A stretch of 64,000 bases of DNA from Coriobacteriia bacterium (lineage in GTDB: Bacteria > Actinomycetota > Coriobacteriia > Anaerosomatales > Anaerosomataceae). Numbering within the stretch: the stretch's first letter is position 1; the number at the start of each line of letters is the position of its first letter. A program made the position numbers and the translations under genes. Below are positions 1 to 8,521 of the stretch, piece by piece. Under the pieces are notes generated by a model. The model saw nothing but the letters and a program-made list of their open reading frames with translations. It was not told the origin of the DNA and made no database searches. The stretch is taken from positions 1-64,000 of the forward strand of contig JAUSBK010000004.1 of the NCBI GenBank assembly GCA_030652115.1. Reading direction: 5' to 3'.

Positions 1-1
1 G

Positions 2-85
2 GTGTGGGAGCGGGACCACATCATCGCGACGTGGCCCAAGGTCTTCACCTACGAGGGGATCGGCTACTACGTAGTCACACCGTAG
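2..85 (+). CDS. C-terminal end of an unknown protein (partial)
   Basis: An open frame enters from the left edge and encodes 27 residues before a TAG stop. The visible tail is rich in aromatic and branched residues and ends in YYVVTP. I do not recognise the family from so short a piece. The strong hairpin 20 bases after the stop fits the end of a transcription unit, which supports this being a real gene end. Confidence 0.5.
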   Translation: MWERDHIIATWPKVFTYEGIGYYVVTP

Positions 86-104
86 AGCTGACGGATTCCT
101 TCAC

Positions 105-150
105 GCACGAAGCGCGGGGCGCCTCATCCGAGGCGCCCCGCGCTTCGTGC
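105..150. terminator. Bidirectional intrinsic terminator
   Basis: A perfect 20-bp inverted repeat (105-124 with 131-150) has a 6-base loop. It lies between the end of the left-edge gene and the end of the reverse-strand gene at 172-594, so it probably serves both. The flanks lack a long T-run. Confidence 0.8.
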
Positions 151-171
151 GAATGGCGGACCGCTCGTTCG

Positions 172-594
172 CTACTCGTCCTCGTCCTCGTCGTCCAGGG
201 AGACGAACGACGCGCCTTCGAAGACGCTCTCGTCCATGAGGCGGATGACCTGGCGCTGACCCGAACGCAGCTCCGGCTCGTCCAGCGGCACGATTTCCAG
301 TAGCGCGCAGTCAGAGAAGAGTTCGAAGCGCGCCTGCCCGTCGGTCGTGTGGAAGTTGAGGTAGGTGAAGCTCGATACGTTGAGGAAGGCGCAGTTGTTC
401 ACAATCGTGCTGGCCGACACGTCATCGAGCATGATACGCACGAGCGTGGCCTTGCCCGCGTCGATCTCCTCGCCGTCCACCACGTAGCGGTAGGTGAACG
501 TCTCAACGGTCTCGAGCGCGCGCACCATGTCTCGTGGGTTGGTGAGGGTGCCATCGCTGACAAGCAGCGGGGTGAGTGGGCGGGTGGACTCCAT
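172..594 (-). CDS. Acidic hypothetical protein, 140 aa
   Basis: The 140-residue protein starts at an ATG preceded by AGGAG at a 5-base spacing. A longer frame continues upstream antisense to rnr but has no start signal there, so it is taken as a shadow. The protein has no signal peptide or membrane segment and reads like a small beta-rich domain, with alternating hydrophobic stretches such as ARFELFSDCALLEIVPLD. It ends in a run of Asp and Glu. I do not recognise the family. It stands alone and converges on the left-edge gene; the divergent neighbour is rnr. Function unknown. Confidence 0.7.
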   Translation of the reverse strand: MESTRPLTPLLVSDGTLTNPRDMVRALETVETFTYRYVVDGEEIDAGKATLVRIMLDDVSASTIVNNCAFLNVSSFTYLNFHTTDGQARFELFSDCALLEIVPLDEPELRSGQRQVIRLMDESVFEGASFVSLDDEDEDE

Positions 595-718
595 CACGAC
601 TCCTGCCGGTGTGGCTTGCGGTAAGGTTGCACCATACTTGGATTCTACCCCACGCACAACCGGGGGCAGGACCCGTCCGCCGAGCGGTCGGGGGTGTTCG
701 GGGAGCGGGGGACGGACG

Positions 719-741
719 GCACGACCGCCGGGCGGTCGTGC
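719..741 (+). other. Hairpin just upstream of rnr ribosome site
   Basis: An 11-base arm (719-729) is complementary to 731-741, leaving in practice a 9-10 bp stem with a tiny loop. It lies about 15 bases before the GTG start of rnr, directly in front of the GGAGG. It could stabilise the mRNA 5' end or modulate initiation; no T-run follows, so it is not a clear terminator. Confidence 0.4.
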
Positions 742-756
742 AGGAGCGGAGGTCAC

Positions 757-2850
757 GTGCGGCCGGACAAGCTCGTCATCAAGGTCATGCGCAGTGCGCA
801 CGCGCCGCTTACTGCCGAGGAGATTGCCGGCCGAATAGAGTTGGACGGCGGCGGTAGCTTCGACGTCACGCGAGTGGCGCACACCCTCCATCAGCTCGAG
901 CGCTCCGGCACGGTAGCGGCGCTCGGCTCGGGGAAGTACCTCGCACTCCGGGAGCGGAACCTGGTTGCGGGCAGACTCTCGATGAACCGCCGCGGCTTCG
1001 GCTTTGTTGCCACGCCTCTCGGCGACATCTACATCGGCAAGCGGGAGACCGGCGGCGCGATGCACGGCGACACCGTAGCCGTGCGGCTGGAGGCGCGCAA
1101 GACGCGCGAGGGGCGCGCTGGCACGGTCGTGCAGGTGCTCGAGCGTGCCGTGACTGAGCTCGTAGGCCGCTTCGAGCGGCACGGCAAGCTCGGCATCGTC
1201 GTGCCCACCGATCCGCGGATCAAAGGCGACCTGTTCGTCGATCTGGCCACGTCGCCTCTCGAGGTGAAGCCTGGCGAGATCGTGGTGGCGCGCATCACGC
1301 GCTACGCCGATCGTCGCGATGCGATGCAGGGAGCCATCACGCAGGTCCTCGGCGCTGCCGACGCCCCCGGCGTTGACGTGGAGATCATCATCCACGAGCA
1401 CGGGCTGGCGACCGAGTTCCCGCCGGAGGTGATCGAGGCTGCCGAGGCGCTCAGCCAGGACGTGGCCGGTGAGATCGCCCGTGGGCGAGAGGACCGGCGC
1501 GACCTCTTCACGATCACGATCGATCCCGTCGATGCGCGCGACTTCGACGACGCCATCTCGATCGAGCGCGAGGGCGCTGGCTATCGCCTCTGGGTGCACA
1601 TCGCCGACGTCAGCCACTATGTCCCCTGGGACACGGTCGTGGACGTTGAGGCGCGTCACCGCGCCACCAGCGTCTACCTCGTGGATCGAGTGCTGCCGAT
1701 GCTGCCCGAGCACCTCAGCAACGTCATCTGCTCGCTCAACCCCGACGAGGATCGGCTGACCTTCACCGCCGAGATGCTCCTCGACAAGACCGGCCTGGTG
1801 GAGCAGTACGAGCTGTATCCCTCGGTCATCAGAAGCGACCGGCGTCTCGATTACGACCAGGTTCAGACCTGGCTCGACAAGGGCGGCTTCCCGGACGAGA
1901 CCATCGAGCGCATGCTGCGTGACTTCCATTCAGTGGCGGGGGAGATCCACAAACGTCGGATCGTACGGGGCGGCCTCGACTTCGATACGGTCGAAGCGCG
2001 CGTGAAGCTCGATGAGTCGGGCAAGCCGCTCGAAGTTGTGCTGCGCTCGCGCACGGACGCGACCAACATGATCGAGGAGGCGATGATCCTCGCGAACGAG
2101 GTCGTCGCGCGCCACATGACCGCCGCCAAGGCACCGATGGTCTACCGCATCCACGAGGACCCGGACCCTGATGCGCTTGCGCAGGTGGGCGTCGTTCTGA
2201 AGGAGTTCGGCTACCCGATCTCCGACCTGCACGGCGCGAGCCCCAAGACGTTCCAGAAGATCGTCGCCTTCGCGCACGGGCGGCCCGAGGAGCGGCTCAT
2301 CAACTCCTTGCTGCTTCGGGCGCTGGAGCGCGCGCGCTACGTGGACTACCTGGGGCCCCACTTCGGGCTGGCGAGCGACGCGTACACGCACTTCACGAGT
2401 CCGATCCGCCGGTACCCGGACCTCATCGTGCACCGACTACTGCGCGCTCAGCTCACTCGCGCCCTCGAGAAGCCGCCGACGGCGAACATGGTGCCCGAGC
2501 TGGAGTGGCTCGCGGAGCACTCCTCGGCGATGGAGCGTGAGGCCGAAGCCGCCGAGGACGACAGCCAGAAGGTGAAGCTCGTGGCGCTCATGGCCGAGCA
2601 TCTGGGCGAGGTGTTCGACGGGATCATCACGGGCGTGATGGGCTTTGGGCTCTTCGTTCAGCTGGAGAACACCGCCGAGGGGCTCGTCCACGTGGAGGCG
2701 ATGACCGATGACTACTATCGGCTGGATCCCGAACGCTTCATGCTCTGGGGCGAGAACAAAGGGCTCACGTACCGGCTCGGTCAGCAGGTGAAGGTTCGCG
2801 TGCTCGACGCCAGCATCGGCGAGCGGCGCCTGGACTTCGAACTGGCCTGA
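757..2850 (+). CDS. rnr: Ribonuclease R (RNase II/RNB family exoribonuclease)
   Basis: This 697-aa protein is a 3'-to-5' exoribonuclease that degrades structured RNA, and with tmRNA/SmpB it is known to clear non-stop mRNAs. Order of parts: an N-terminal winged-helix segment (about 1-65), cold-shock-like RNA-binding domains, the RNB catalytic domain and a C-terminal S1 domain (about 615-695, GVMGFGLFVQLENTAEGLVH). The metal-binding aspartates lie in DARDFDD at 259-265. The GTG start at 757 was chosen because GGAGG lies 4 bases before it; upstream codons in the frame are not family-like. Length is slightly below E. coli RNase R and normal for Gram-positive homologues. SmpB and ssrA lie 7 kb downstream. 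Confidence 0.95.
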   Translation: MRPDKLVIKVMRSAHAPLTAEEIAGRIELDGGGSFDVTRVAHTLHQLERSGTVAALGSGKYLALRERNLVAGRLSMNRRGFGFVATPLGDIYIGKRETGGAMHGDTVAVRLEARKTREGRAGTVVQVLERAVTELVGRFERHGKLGIVVPTDPRIKGDLFVDLATSPLEVKPGEIVVARITRYADRRDAMQGAITQVLGAADAPGVDVEIIIHEHGLATEFPPEVIEAAEALSQDVAGEIARGREDRRDLFTITIDPVDARDFDDAISIEREGAGYRLWVHIADVSHYVPWDTVVDVEARHRATSVYLVDRVLPMLPEHLSNVICSLNPDEDRLTFTAEMLLDKTGLVEQYELYPSVIRSDRRLDYDQVQTWLDKGGFPDETIERMLRDFHSVAGEIHKRRIVRGGLDFDTVEARVKLDESGKPLEVVLRSRTDATNMIEEAMILANEVVARHMTAAKAPMVYRIHEDPDPDALAQVGVVLKEFGYPISDLHGASPKTFQKIVAFAHGRPEERLINSLLLRALERARYVDYLGPHFGLASDAYTHFTSPIRRYPDLIVHRLLRAQLTRALEKPPTANMVPELEWLAEHSSAMEREAEAAEDDSQKVKLVALMAEHLGEVFDGIITGVMGFGLFVQLENTAEGLVHVEAMTDDYYRLDPERFMLWGENKGLTYRLGQQVKVRVLDASIGERRLDFELA

Positions 2851-2930
2851 CCCGGGTCGTGCCTGGTGTGCCGGCGCGGCCGGCGCTACACTTACGCTCC
2901 CCACCATATGTTCACAAAGGAGGCCGTTTC

Positions 2931-3992
2931 ATGCGTCCTGAATCCTTCGAGTTCTTCAAGACTCTCATCGAGGCTCCGTCGCCTTCGGGCTACGAGCAGC
3001 CGGCGGCGAAGGTCCTGCGGGAGTACATGGCCCCGATTGCCGATGAGGTGACCACCGATGTCATGGGCTCGGTCCATGCGCTGCTCAAAGGCAAGAAGGA
3101 CGGCCCGACCGTGATGCTCGCCGGTCACATCGACGAGATCGGCTTCATGGTCACCTACATCACCGACGACGGGTACTGCGCGTTCGCGCCCATCGGGGGT
3201 CACGACCCGCAGATCCTGCCCGGCATGCGTGTGGACGTGCACACCAAGACCGGCGTGCTCCGCGGCGTGCTCGGCCGACTGCCGATCCACCTGCTCGAGG
3301 AAGAAGAGCGCAAGGTCGTGGTGAAGATGCACAAGATGTTCATCGACCTCGGCATGAGCGCAAAGGACGTCAAGAAGAGGGTGCGCATCGGCGACCCGGT
3401 CACCTACGGGGTGGGCGTGGAGACGTTCGGAGACGGCATGGCCGTCTCGCGCGCGTTCGACGACAAGATGGGCGCGTGGATCTGCGCCGAAGCGCTGCGT
3501 CTGGTGAAGGAGGCCGGCGGTGCTGCGGGCGACCTGGTCGCGGCCGGCACCGTCCAGGAGGAGATCGGCCTGCGCGGCGGCACGACTTCGGCGTATAGCC
3601 AGGACCCGGTCGTCGGCATCGCGGTGGAGGTCACGCACGCGACCGACTACCTCGACGTGGACAAGCGCAAGTTCGGCGAGGTCGTCTGCGGCAAGGGACC
3701 GGTCATCAGCCGCGGCGCCAACATCAACCCGAAGGTCTTCGAGCTGCTCGTGAAGGCCGCCGAGGCCGAGAAGATCCCGTATCAGGTGGAGGGTGCGCCT
3801 CGCGGCACGGGTACCGACGCGAACGCCATCCAGCTTTCGCGCGGCGGCAAGGCTGCGGCGCTCGTAAGCGTGGCGCTCCGCTACATGCACACGCCGACCG
3901 AGGTGCTCTGCCTCGAGGACGTGGAGAACACGGCCAAGTTGCTCGCCGCATTCGTACTCAGGCTGAAGCCGGGGACCGACTTCACGCCGTAA
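2931..3992 (+). CDS. M42-family metallo-aminopeptidase (FrvX/YsdC type)
   Basis: This 353-aa cytosolic zinc or cobalt aminopeptidase probably trims peptides released by the proteasome-like or Clp proteases. Expected metal and catalytic residues are visible: H66 and D68 in AGHIDEIG, D177 in AFDDKMG, E210-E211 in VQEEIGLRG, E233 in VEVTHATD and the C-terminal His in RYMHTPTE. Length is typical of the family, which assembles into dodecameric tetrahedra. The ATG has AAAGGAGG at a 7-base spacing. It appears monocistronic, ending at an intrinsic terminator. The exact peptide specificity (glutamyl, leucyl or deblocking) cannot be read from sequence. Older annotations call such proteins cellulase or endoglucanase, which is unlikely here. 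Confidence 0.9.
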   Translation: MRPESFEFFKTLIEAPSPSGYEQPAAKVLREYMAPIADEVTTDVMGSVHALLKGKKDGPTVMLAGHIDEIGFMVTYITDDGYCAFAPIGGHDPQILPGMRVDVHTKTGVLRGVLGRLPIHLLEEEERKVVVKMHKMFIDLGMSAKDVKKRVRIGDPVTYGVGVETFGDGMAVSRAFDDKMGAWICAEALRLVKEAGGAAGDLVAAGTVQEEIGLRGGTTSAYSQDPVVGIAVEVTHATDYLDVDKRKFGEVVCGKGPVISRGANINPKVFELLVKAAEAEKIPYQVEGAPRGTGTDANAIQLSRGGKAAALVSVALRYMHTPTEVLCLEDVENTAKLLAAFVLRLKPGTDFTP

Positions 3993-4017
3993 GGAAGTCA
4001 TCACGCGAGCGTTCTGG

Positions 4018-4047
4018 GAGAGGCGATCTTCGGGTCGCCTCTTTCTT
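4018..4047 (+). terminator. Intrinsic terminator after M42 peptidase
   Basis: An 8-bp stem AGAGGCGA/TCGCCTCT (4019-4026 with 4035-4042) has an 8-base loop and a TTTCTT tail. It separates the peptidase gene from the padR promoter. Confidence 0.85.
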
Positions 4048-4058
4048 CGTCCGCAGGC

Positions 4059-4114
4059 TTGACAAGCCATGCTTGCTGTTACTATATACTCGATATGTAG
4101 ATACTCGGTATATA
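4059..4114 (+). promoter_or_regulatory. padR-ABC operon promoter with AT-rich operator
   Basis: TTGACA at 4059-4064 is followed by a TATATA/TATACT -10 region (4083-4090), giving an 18-20 base spacer. Inverted arms TATATAC (4083-4089) and GTATATA (4108-4114) bracket the -10 and start region. Two 11-base direct repeats, ATACTCGATAT and ATACTCGGTAT (4086-4096 and 4101-4111), lie 15 bases apart. PadR-type repressors bind AT-rich dyads at their own promoters, so this is a likely autoregulatory operator. The AT richness stands out strongly from the GC-rich surroundings. Confidence 0.7.
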
Positions 4115-4140
4115 GCGCGGCTACGGGGGGTCAGGCAGAG

Positions 4141-4785
4141 GTGAGCGTCCGGCACGGCATTCTCGCGGTACTCGAGCGGCGCTCGGCGCACGGTTACGAG
4201 CTGCGGCGTGAGCTGGAGGACGAACTCGGCTCGCACTGGTCGCTCAACTACGGCCAGGTCTACACCACCCTCGAGCGCCTGGTGCGTGACGGATTCGTCG
4301 TGCAGTCCGACACGGTCGCCGTCTCAGATGCGCCCGACCGCAAGCTCTATACGGTGACGCCCGCCGGTCGTGCCGAGCTCCGTCGCTGGTTCCTCACTCC
4401 GGTGGAGGGCTCCGAGGCGCGACGTGACGAACTCTTCGCCAAGATCGTCCTCGGACTCACGAGCGACGTCGACGTCTCGCAGATCATCCACGCCCAGCGC
4501 AAGAACGAACTCAGGCGTATCGCCGAGTTGACCTCGATCAAGGAGCACACGGACCCGGTGCTCGATCTGGCGGAGGTCCTGCAGCTCGACCTGTTCATCC
4601 TGCGCACTGAGTCGACGCTGCGCTGGCTGGAGATCGCCGAATCGAAGATCGGCAAGGCCGCAGACAGCGCTCCGGTATCGGTGGCGATCCGCGATGTCCG
4701 CGCTGTCGAGGATCCACTCGAAGACGAGCTGAGTCGTGGCGATCGGGAAGACGCCCGGGCTCGCGGCGCTGAAGGGGGCAGGTAG
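4141..4785 (+). CDS. PadR-family transcriptional regulator
   Basis: This 214-aa regulator has an N-terminal winged helix (about 1-85) typical of PadR: VRHGILAVLERRSAHGYELRRELE, then NYGQVYTTLERLVRDGFV as the recognition region and the KLYTVTPAGRAELRRW wing. A C-terminal helical Vir/PadR_C-like dimer domain follows (about 95-180), then a charged tail. The start is GTG 4141, which lies after the inferred transcription start; the upstream part of the open frame overlaps the promoter. Its stop overlaps the next start by one base, so it is co-transcribed with the ABC transporter. PadR proteins commonly repress drug or peptide exporters that sit next to them; the inducer here is unknown. Confidence 0.9.
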   Translation: MSVRHGILAVLERRSAHGYELRRELEDELGSHWSLNYGQVYTTLERLVRDGFVVQSDTVAVSDAPDRKLYTVTPAGRAELRRWFLTPVEGSEARRDELFAKIVLGLTSDVDVSQIIHAQRKNELRRIAELTSIKEHTDPVLDLAEVLQLDLFILRTESTLRWLEIAESKIGKAADSAPVSVAIRDVRAVEDPLEDELSRGDREDARARGAEGGR

Positions 4786-5966
4786 TGCCGGTCCTGAGAG
4801 ATATCTTCCGTGCGAAGGGACGCTCGGTGCTGACGATCGCCGGCGTGGCCGTCGGCGTGTTCCTGATCGTGCTGATCGGGGCGATGGCCGAGAACTCGAA
4901 CCGCCAGCTGGAGTCGATCGAGGACTTCCGAGCCGGTACCGTGACCGTGGCGGCGGAGGGCGCGTCCGTGAACGCGTTCAGCTTCCAAACACACAGCTGG
5001 GTCCCGCGGATGCTTCCCCCCGATGCGCTGGAGGAACTCCGCGATGTGCCGGGGGTGCGCGAAGTCTTCCCGCGGGTCGCCCTCCAGCTCGACCCCCGCG
5101 CGTTCTGGCTGGGGGTCCCGACCACCATCGTAGGCGGCTGCTCGTCCGACTGGCTCGCGCAGCAGGCGACGTTGGCGGCCGGACGCTTCGCCGCCGAAGG
5201 GGAGCGCGGCGTCGCCGTCTTCGGAGCCGATGTGGCCACGCAGCTCGACGCCAGCGTGGGCGACTCGGTGCGGCTGCGTAGCGGGGACTTCACGGTCGTC
5301 GGCATACTCGATCGCGCCTCGGTCACGATGCTCGACCAGTCGGCGTTCGTAGCGCTCGATGATGCCCGCACACTGTTCGTGGAGTCGTTCGACGACATCT
5401 ACCACGAGCAGCTGAGTGGCGAGCCGGTGGTGCTGAGCGCCGAGGTGGTCGCCGCCGACGGGGTCGACCCGGACGAGCTCGCCAGCCGGATCGTGCGCGA
5501 GGTCGATGGCGTCATCGCACTCGGGCCCGAGAAGCTCAAGCGAGAGTCGTCGGGAACTGCCGCCACCTACGACTCACTCGTGATGTCGATGGGCGTCATC
5601 GCGCTGTTCGCCGGAGGTCTTTCGGTCATCAACACGATGATCATCTCGGCCACCGAGCGCACCCGCGAGGTTGGGGTCAAGCGTGCGCTGGGGGCCTCCA
5701 CGGGCCGGATCATGCGCGACGTGCTGTGGGAGTCGGCGGTGATCGGCGTCCTCGGTGGCCTCCTCGGCGCTGCGACGGGCTCGCTCGGGGTGTGGGCCGC
5801 GGATGCCGCGCTTTCCGCCTCCACGGGCATGGGCATGTTCACGCTCACGCCAAGGCTCCTGCTCTTCGCGGTCGCGTTCGCCTGTGCGATCGGGGTCGTT
5901 GGTGGTCTGTATCCGGCACGCTACGCTGCGCGGCTCGACCCGATCGACGCGCTTGCACACTCGTAA
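4785..5966 (+). CDS. ABC transporter permease (MacB/FtsX type), first subunit
   Basis: This 393-aa membrane subunit has one N-terminal membrane helix (about 15-35), a long extracytoplasmic MacB-PCD domain (about 40-260), and the FtsX domain with three C-terminal helices (about 270-385). ERTREVGVKRALGAS at about 290-304 is the cytoplasmic coupling motif of this superfamily, and the end GLYPARYAARLDPIDALAHS is the usual FtsX C-terminus. The GTG start overlaps the padR stop by one base and has AGGGGG upstream. It pairs with the next permease and the ATPase. The substrate is not deducible; relatives export lipoproteins, peptides or antibiotics, or work as mechanotransducers. Confidence 0.9.
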   Translation: MPVLRDIFRAKGRSVLTIAGVAVGVFLIVLIGAMAENSNRQLESIEDFRAGTVTVAAEGASVNAFSFQTHSWVPRMLPPDALEELRDVPGVREVFPRVALQLDPRAFWLGVPTTIVGGCSSDWLAQQATLAAGRFAAEGERGVAVFGADVATQLDASVGDSVRLRSGDFTVVGILDRASVTMLDQSAFVALDDARTLFVESFDDIYHEQLSGEPVVLSAEVVAADGVDPDELASRIVREVDGVIALGPEKLKRESSGTAATYDSLVMSMGVIALFAGGLSVINTMIISATERTREVGVKRALGASTGRIMRDVLWESAVIGVLGGLLGAATGSLGVWAADAALSASTGMGMFTLTPRLLLFAVAFACAIGVVGGLYPARYAARLDPIDALAHS

Positions 5967-5978
5967 GGGGAGAGAACG

Positions 5979-7169
5979 ATGGTGAGTGCGATCAGGCGTC
6001 TCGCACAGCGGAAGCTCCAAACCACGCTCACGGTGCTCGGCGTGGCGGTGGGAGCGGCGATCTTCGTGATGATGGGCGGCATGGGCGTGAACGCCGCGGG
6101 GGTGATGGATCAACTCCTCGACTACCACGGGGACAAGGTGTATGTGGTCAACGCCGAGGGCGTATCGAGCCTGATGACCGGCAGTATCGAACACCCGCTG
6201 ACTGCGGCGATGGTTGACGATCTCGAGGCTGTGGACGGTGTCGAGATGGTGCTGTGCGCCGCTGCGGTGGGCTATGACGATGAGGGGGTGCTTCAGGGCA
6301 TCCCGTACATGATCTTCGGCGGCACCACCGGGTCCGGCGACAAACGCGAGGGGTTCTGGGGACGGTGGGAGATCGGTGAGGGGCGCGCGTTCGAGGAGAG
6401 CGAGACCGGTGTGGCAGTTGCGGGCGTCGACATGCTGGCGCACTTGGATGCGAAGGTGGGCGACACGGTTACGGTGCGTGGACATCGGATCGAGATCGTT
6501 GGATCGATGAAGCGTCTCGGCTGGCCATCGCTCGACCAGTGTCTGATGTTGCCGGTTCGCGACGCGCGGGTGATGACCGTTGAGTCGCTTCCGCCGACGC
6601 TCCGCAAGCTCGACCCGGACGACATGACCATGCAGGCGGTCATCTATCCCGAGCCGGGAGTCGATCCGTCGGTGCTGAGGCGTCGCGTCCAGGCCGAGGT
6701 GGATGGCGTGGTGGTGATGGACATCGGCGACATGCAGAGCATTCTCGACGATATGGACTGGATGGTGGTCGCCGAGGCGCTGCTCGTGAGCGCCTGCTTC
6801 CTCGCCTTGCTCGCCGGATCGATGCCGATCGTGAACACCATGATGGTTTCCGTCGCCGATCAGACGCGCGAGATCGGCGTGAAGCGCGCGCTAGGCGCCT
6901 CGGCAGGGCGCATCATACGCGACGTGCTTGCCGAAGCGGCGCTCATCGGCGCGCTCGGCGGTGTGCTTGGGGCCCTGTTGGCGGTAGCCGCGTCGCTTGC
7001 GATGAACGAGGCGGCACTCGCCGACGGTGGGGCACCCGTCTTCACCGTGGCCTGGGAGATCGTCGGGCTTGCCCTCGCCTTCTCGGTTGTAGTCGGTGTG
7101 CTGGGCGGTCTGTATCCCGCGTGGCGCGTGTCTCGGATGGATCCGGTCGACGCGCTCGCGCACGAATAG
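5979..7169 (+). CDS. ABC transporter permease (MacB/FtsX type), second subunit
   Basis: This 396-aa protein has the same architecture as the preceding permease: N-terminal helix (about 20-40), large external domain, and three C-terminal helices with QTREIGVKRALGASAGR near 290. The external domains differ clearly between the two, so they probably form a heterodimer rather than a recent duplication. ATG has GGGGAGAG upstream. Twelve bases separate it from the previous stop and nine from the ATPase start, consistent with one transcript. No HlyD-type adaptor gene is present, as expected for a Gram-positive-type cell. Confidence 0.9.
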   Translation: MVSAIRRLAQRKLQTTLTVLGVAVGAAIFVMMGGMGVNAAGVMDQLLDYHGDKVYVVNAEGVSSLMTGSIEHPLTAAMVDDLEAVDGVEMVLCAAAVGYDDEGVLQGIPYMIFGGTTGSGDKREGFWGRWEIGEGRAFEESETGVAVAGVDMLAHLDAKVGDTVTVRGHRIEIVGSMKRLGWPSLDQCLMLPVRDARVMTVESLPPTLRKLDPDDMTMQAVIYPEPGVDPSVLRRRVQAEVDGVVVMDIGDMQSILDDMDWMVVAEALLVSACFLALLAGSMPIVNTMMVSVADQTREIGVKRALGASAGRIIRDVLAEAALIGALGGVLGALLAVAASLAMNEAALADGGAPVFTVAWEIVGLALAFSVVVGVLGGLYPAWRVSRMDPVDALAHE

Positions 7170-7178
7170 GAGGACACA

Positions 7179-7877
7179 ATGCCAGCAGTGGTCGTTGACG
7201 ATATCGAGAAGCTCTACTACCTCGGCAAGCACAATGTCGTACACGCGCTTCGCGGCACCGACCTGACGGTCGGAGAGGGCGAGTTCATCGCGATCATGGG
7301 CCCGTCGGGGTCGGGAAAGTCGACGCTGCTGAACGTCATCGGGTGTCTCTCGCAGGTCACCGCCGGGCATGTGCTGGTGGGAGGGCAGGATGTGACCAAG
7401 CTGAAGCCAGCGGCGCTCGATCGACTCCGCGCACGGGCGGTGGGGTTCATCTTCCAGAACTACAACCTGATCCCCACACGCACGGCGCTGCAGAATGTGA
7501 TGTTGGCCGCCGAGTACGCGGGCATGTCGGCCAAGGAGCGCCATGAGCGTTCGGTCGAGATGCTCGAGCGCGTGGGGCTGGGTGATCGTCTGGATCACTT
7601 CCCGAGCGAGCTGTCGGGAGGAGAGCAGCAGAGGGTCGCGATCGCGCGTGCGCTCGTGAAGGAGCCGCAGCTTCTGCTGGCCGATGAGCCCACGGGTAAC
7701 CTGGATTCGGTCGCTGCGGAAGAGATCATGGACCTGCTGCGTACGCTGCGCGGTGACGGTCAGGCGATCGTGATGGTCACCCACGACTCGCGAATGGCCG
7801 CGTATGCCGACCGCATCGTGTTCCTGAAGGACGGTCGTGTTGTGGATGAGGAGCGCATCAGGCCGAACGCGTGCTAG
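7179..7877 (+). CDS. ABC transporter ATPase (LolD/MacB type)
   Basis: This 232-aa nucleotide-binding subunit drives the two permeases. Visible motifs are Walker A GPSGSGKS (about 41-48), the Q-loop FQNYNLIPT, the signature [15 protein letters not shown], Walker [14 protein letters not shown] and the H-loop VTHDSRM. Length and motifs match the MacB/LolD/FtsE group exactly. AGGAGG precedes the ATG. It is the last gene of the padR operon; the region after the stop holds the smpB promoter. Confidence 0.95.
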   Translation: MPAVVVDDIEKLYYLGKHNVVHALRGTDLTVGEGEFIAIMGPSGSGKSTLLNVIGCLSQVTAGHVLVGGQDVTKLKPAALDRLRARAVGFIFQNYNLIPTRTALQNVMLAAEYAGMSAKERHERSVEMLERVGLGDRLDHFPSELSGGEQQRVAIARALVKEPQLLLADEPTGNLDSVAAEEIMDLLRTLRGDGQAIVMVTHDSRMAAYADRIVFLKDGRVVDEERIRPNAC

Positions 7878-7921
7878 CTTCACCCTCTCGCGGCAGCCAC
7901 CGTGCGCACATACCCGCATGC

Positions 7922-7954
7922 TAGAATGCTCGGGCGTCCCCCACGGGGCGCCCG
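7922..7954 (+). promoter_or_regulatory. Possible smpB promoter -10 and leader hairpin
   Basis: A consensus-like TAGAAT (7922-7927) is followed at once by a GC hairpin (7931-7954, CGGGCG-CCCC paired with GGGG-CGCCCG, one bulge). The hairpin may instead end the ABC operon. No good -35 hexamer was found. Confidence 0.4.
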
Positions 7955-7983
7955 AGTCGCATTGCCCCCGAGGAGTCACGCCC

Positions 7984-8454
7984 GTGCCTCGCGAAGAGAA
8001 GAACATCGCTACCAACAAGAAGGCCTACCACGATTACTTCGTGGACGAGGTCTTCGAAGCGGGCATCGTGCTCACCGGCACGGAGGTCAAGTCACTTCGC
8101 GAGAACAAGACGAACCTACGTGACAGCTTCGCGACCATCCGCAGGGGCGAGGTGTGGCTTCACAACGTCCACATCTCGCCGTATAGCCATGGCAACCGCA
8201 GCAACGTGCGCGTGGACCGCGAACGCAAGCTCCTGCTGCGCAAGGCGGAGATCCGCTACCTCATCGGCAAGACGAAGGAGCGAGGCTTCACACTCGTGCC
8301 GCTCAAGGTCTATCTGTCATCCTCGAACTTGGTGAAGGTCGAGATCGGCCTTGCCCGCGGAAAGAAGCTCTACGACAAGCGCGATGCGATCGCCGAGCGC
8401 GACCAGAAGCGCGACGTCGAGCGCTCGCTCAAGGAGCGGACGAAGGGCGAGTAG
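7984..8454 (+). CDS. smpB: SmpB, SsrA-binding protein
   Basis: This 156-aa protein binds tmRNA and brings it to stalled ribosomes during trans-translation. It has the SmpB signature: NKKAYHDYFVDEVFEAGIVLTGTEVKSLR near the N-terminus, the beta-barrel core with GEVWLHNVHISPYS, and the basic C-terminal tail GKKLYDKRDAIAERDQKRD that folds in the mRNA channel. The GTG at 7984 has GAGGAG 8 bases upstream; the frame upstream is not SmpB-like. Its RNA partner ssrA lies 1.2 kb downstream, and a strong terminator follows the gene. Confidence 0.97.
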   Translation: MPREEKNIATNKKAYHDYFVDEVFEAGIVLTGTEVKSLRENKTNLRDSFATIRRGEVWLHNVHISPYSHGNRSNVRVDRERKLLLRKAEIRYLIGKTKERGFTLVPLKVYLSSSNLVKVEIGLARGKKLYDKRDAIAERDQKRDVERSLKERTKGE

Positions 8455-8473
8455 GCGAACCGACCTAGCGTGC

Positions 8474-8503
8474 AGAAGGGCCGCCCCTCGGGGCGGCCCT
8501 TCT
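8474..8503. terminator. Intrinsic terminator after smpB
   Basis: A perfect 14-bp stem (8474-8487 with 8490-8503) has a 2-base nominal loop and ends in TTCT. It lies between two convergent genes and probably works for both. Confidence 0.85.
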
Positions 8504-8521
8504 CGTGAGCTTCGAAGGGGA

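Noticed and set aside
595-1929. Extension of the 172-594 reverse gene to 585 aa
   Set aside because: The extension is antisense to rnr, and a good ribosome site exists only at the inner ATG.
4785-7169. The two permeases as a recent tandem duplication
   Set aside because: Only the FtsX parts align well; the external domains are very different, so they are old paralogues.
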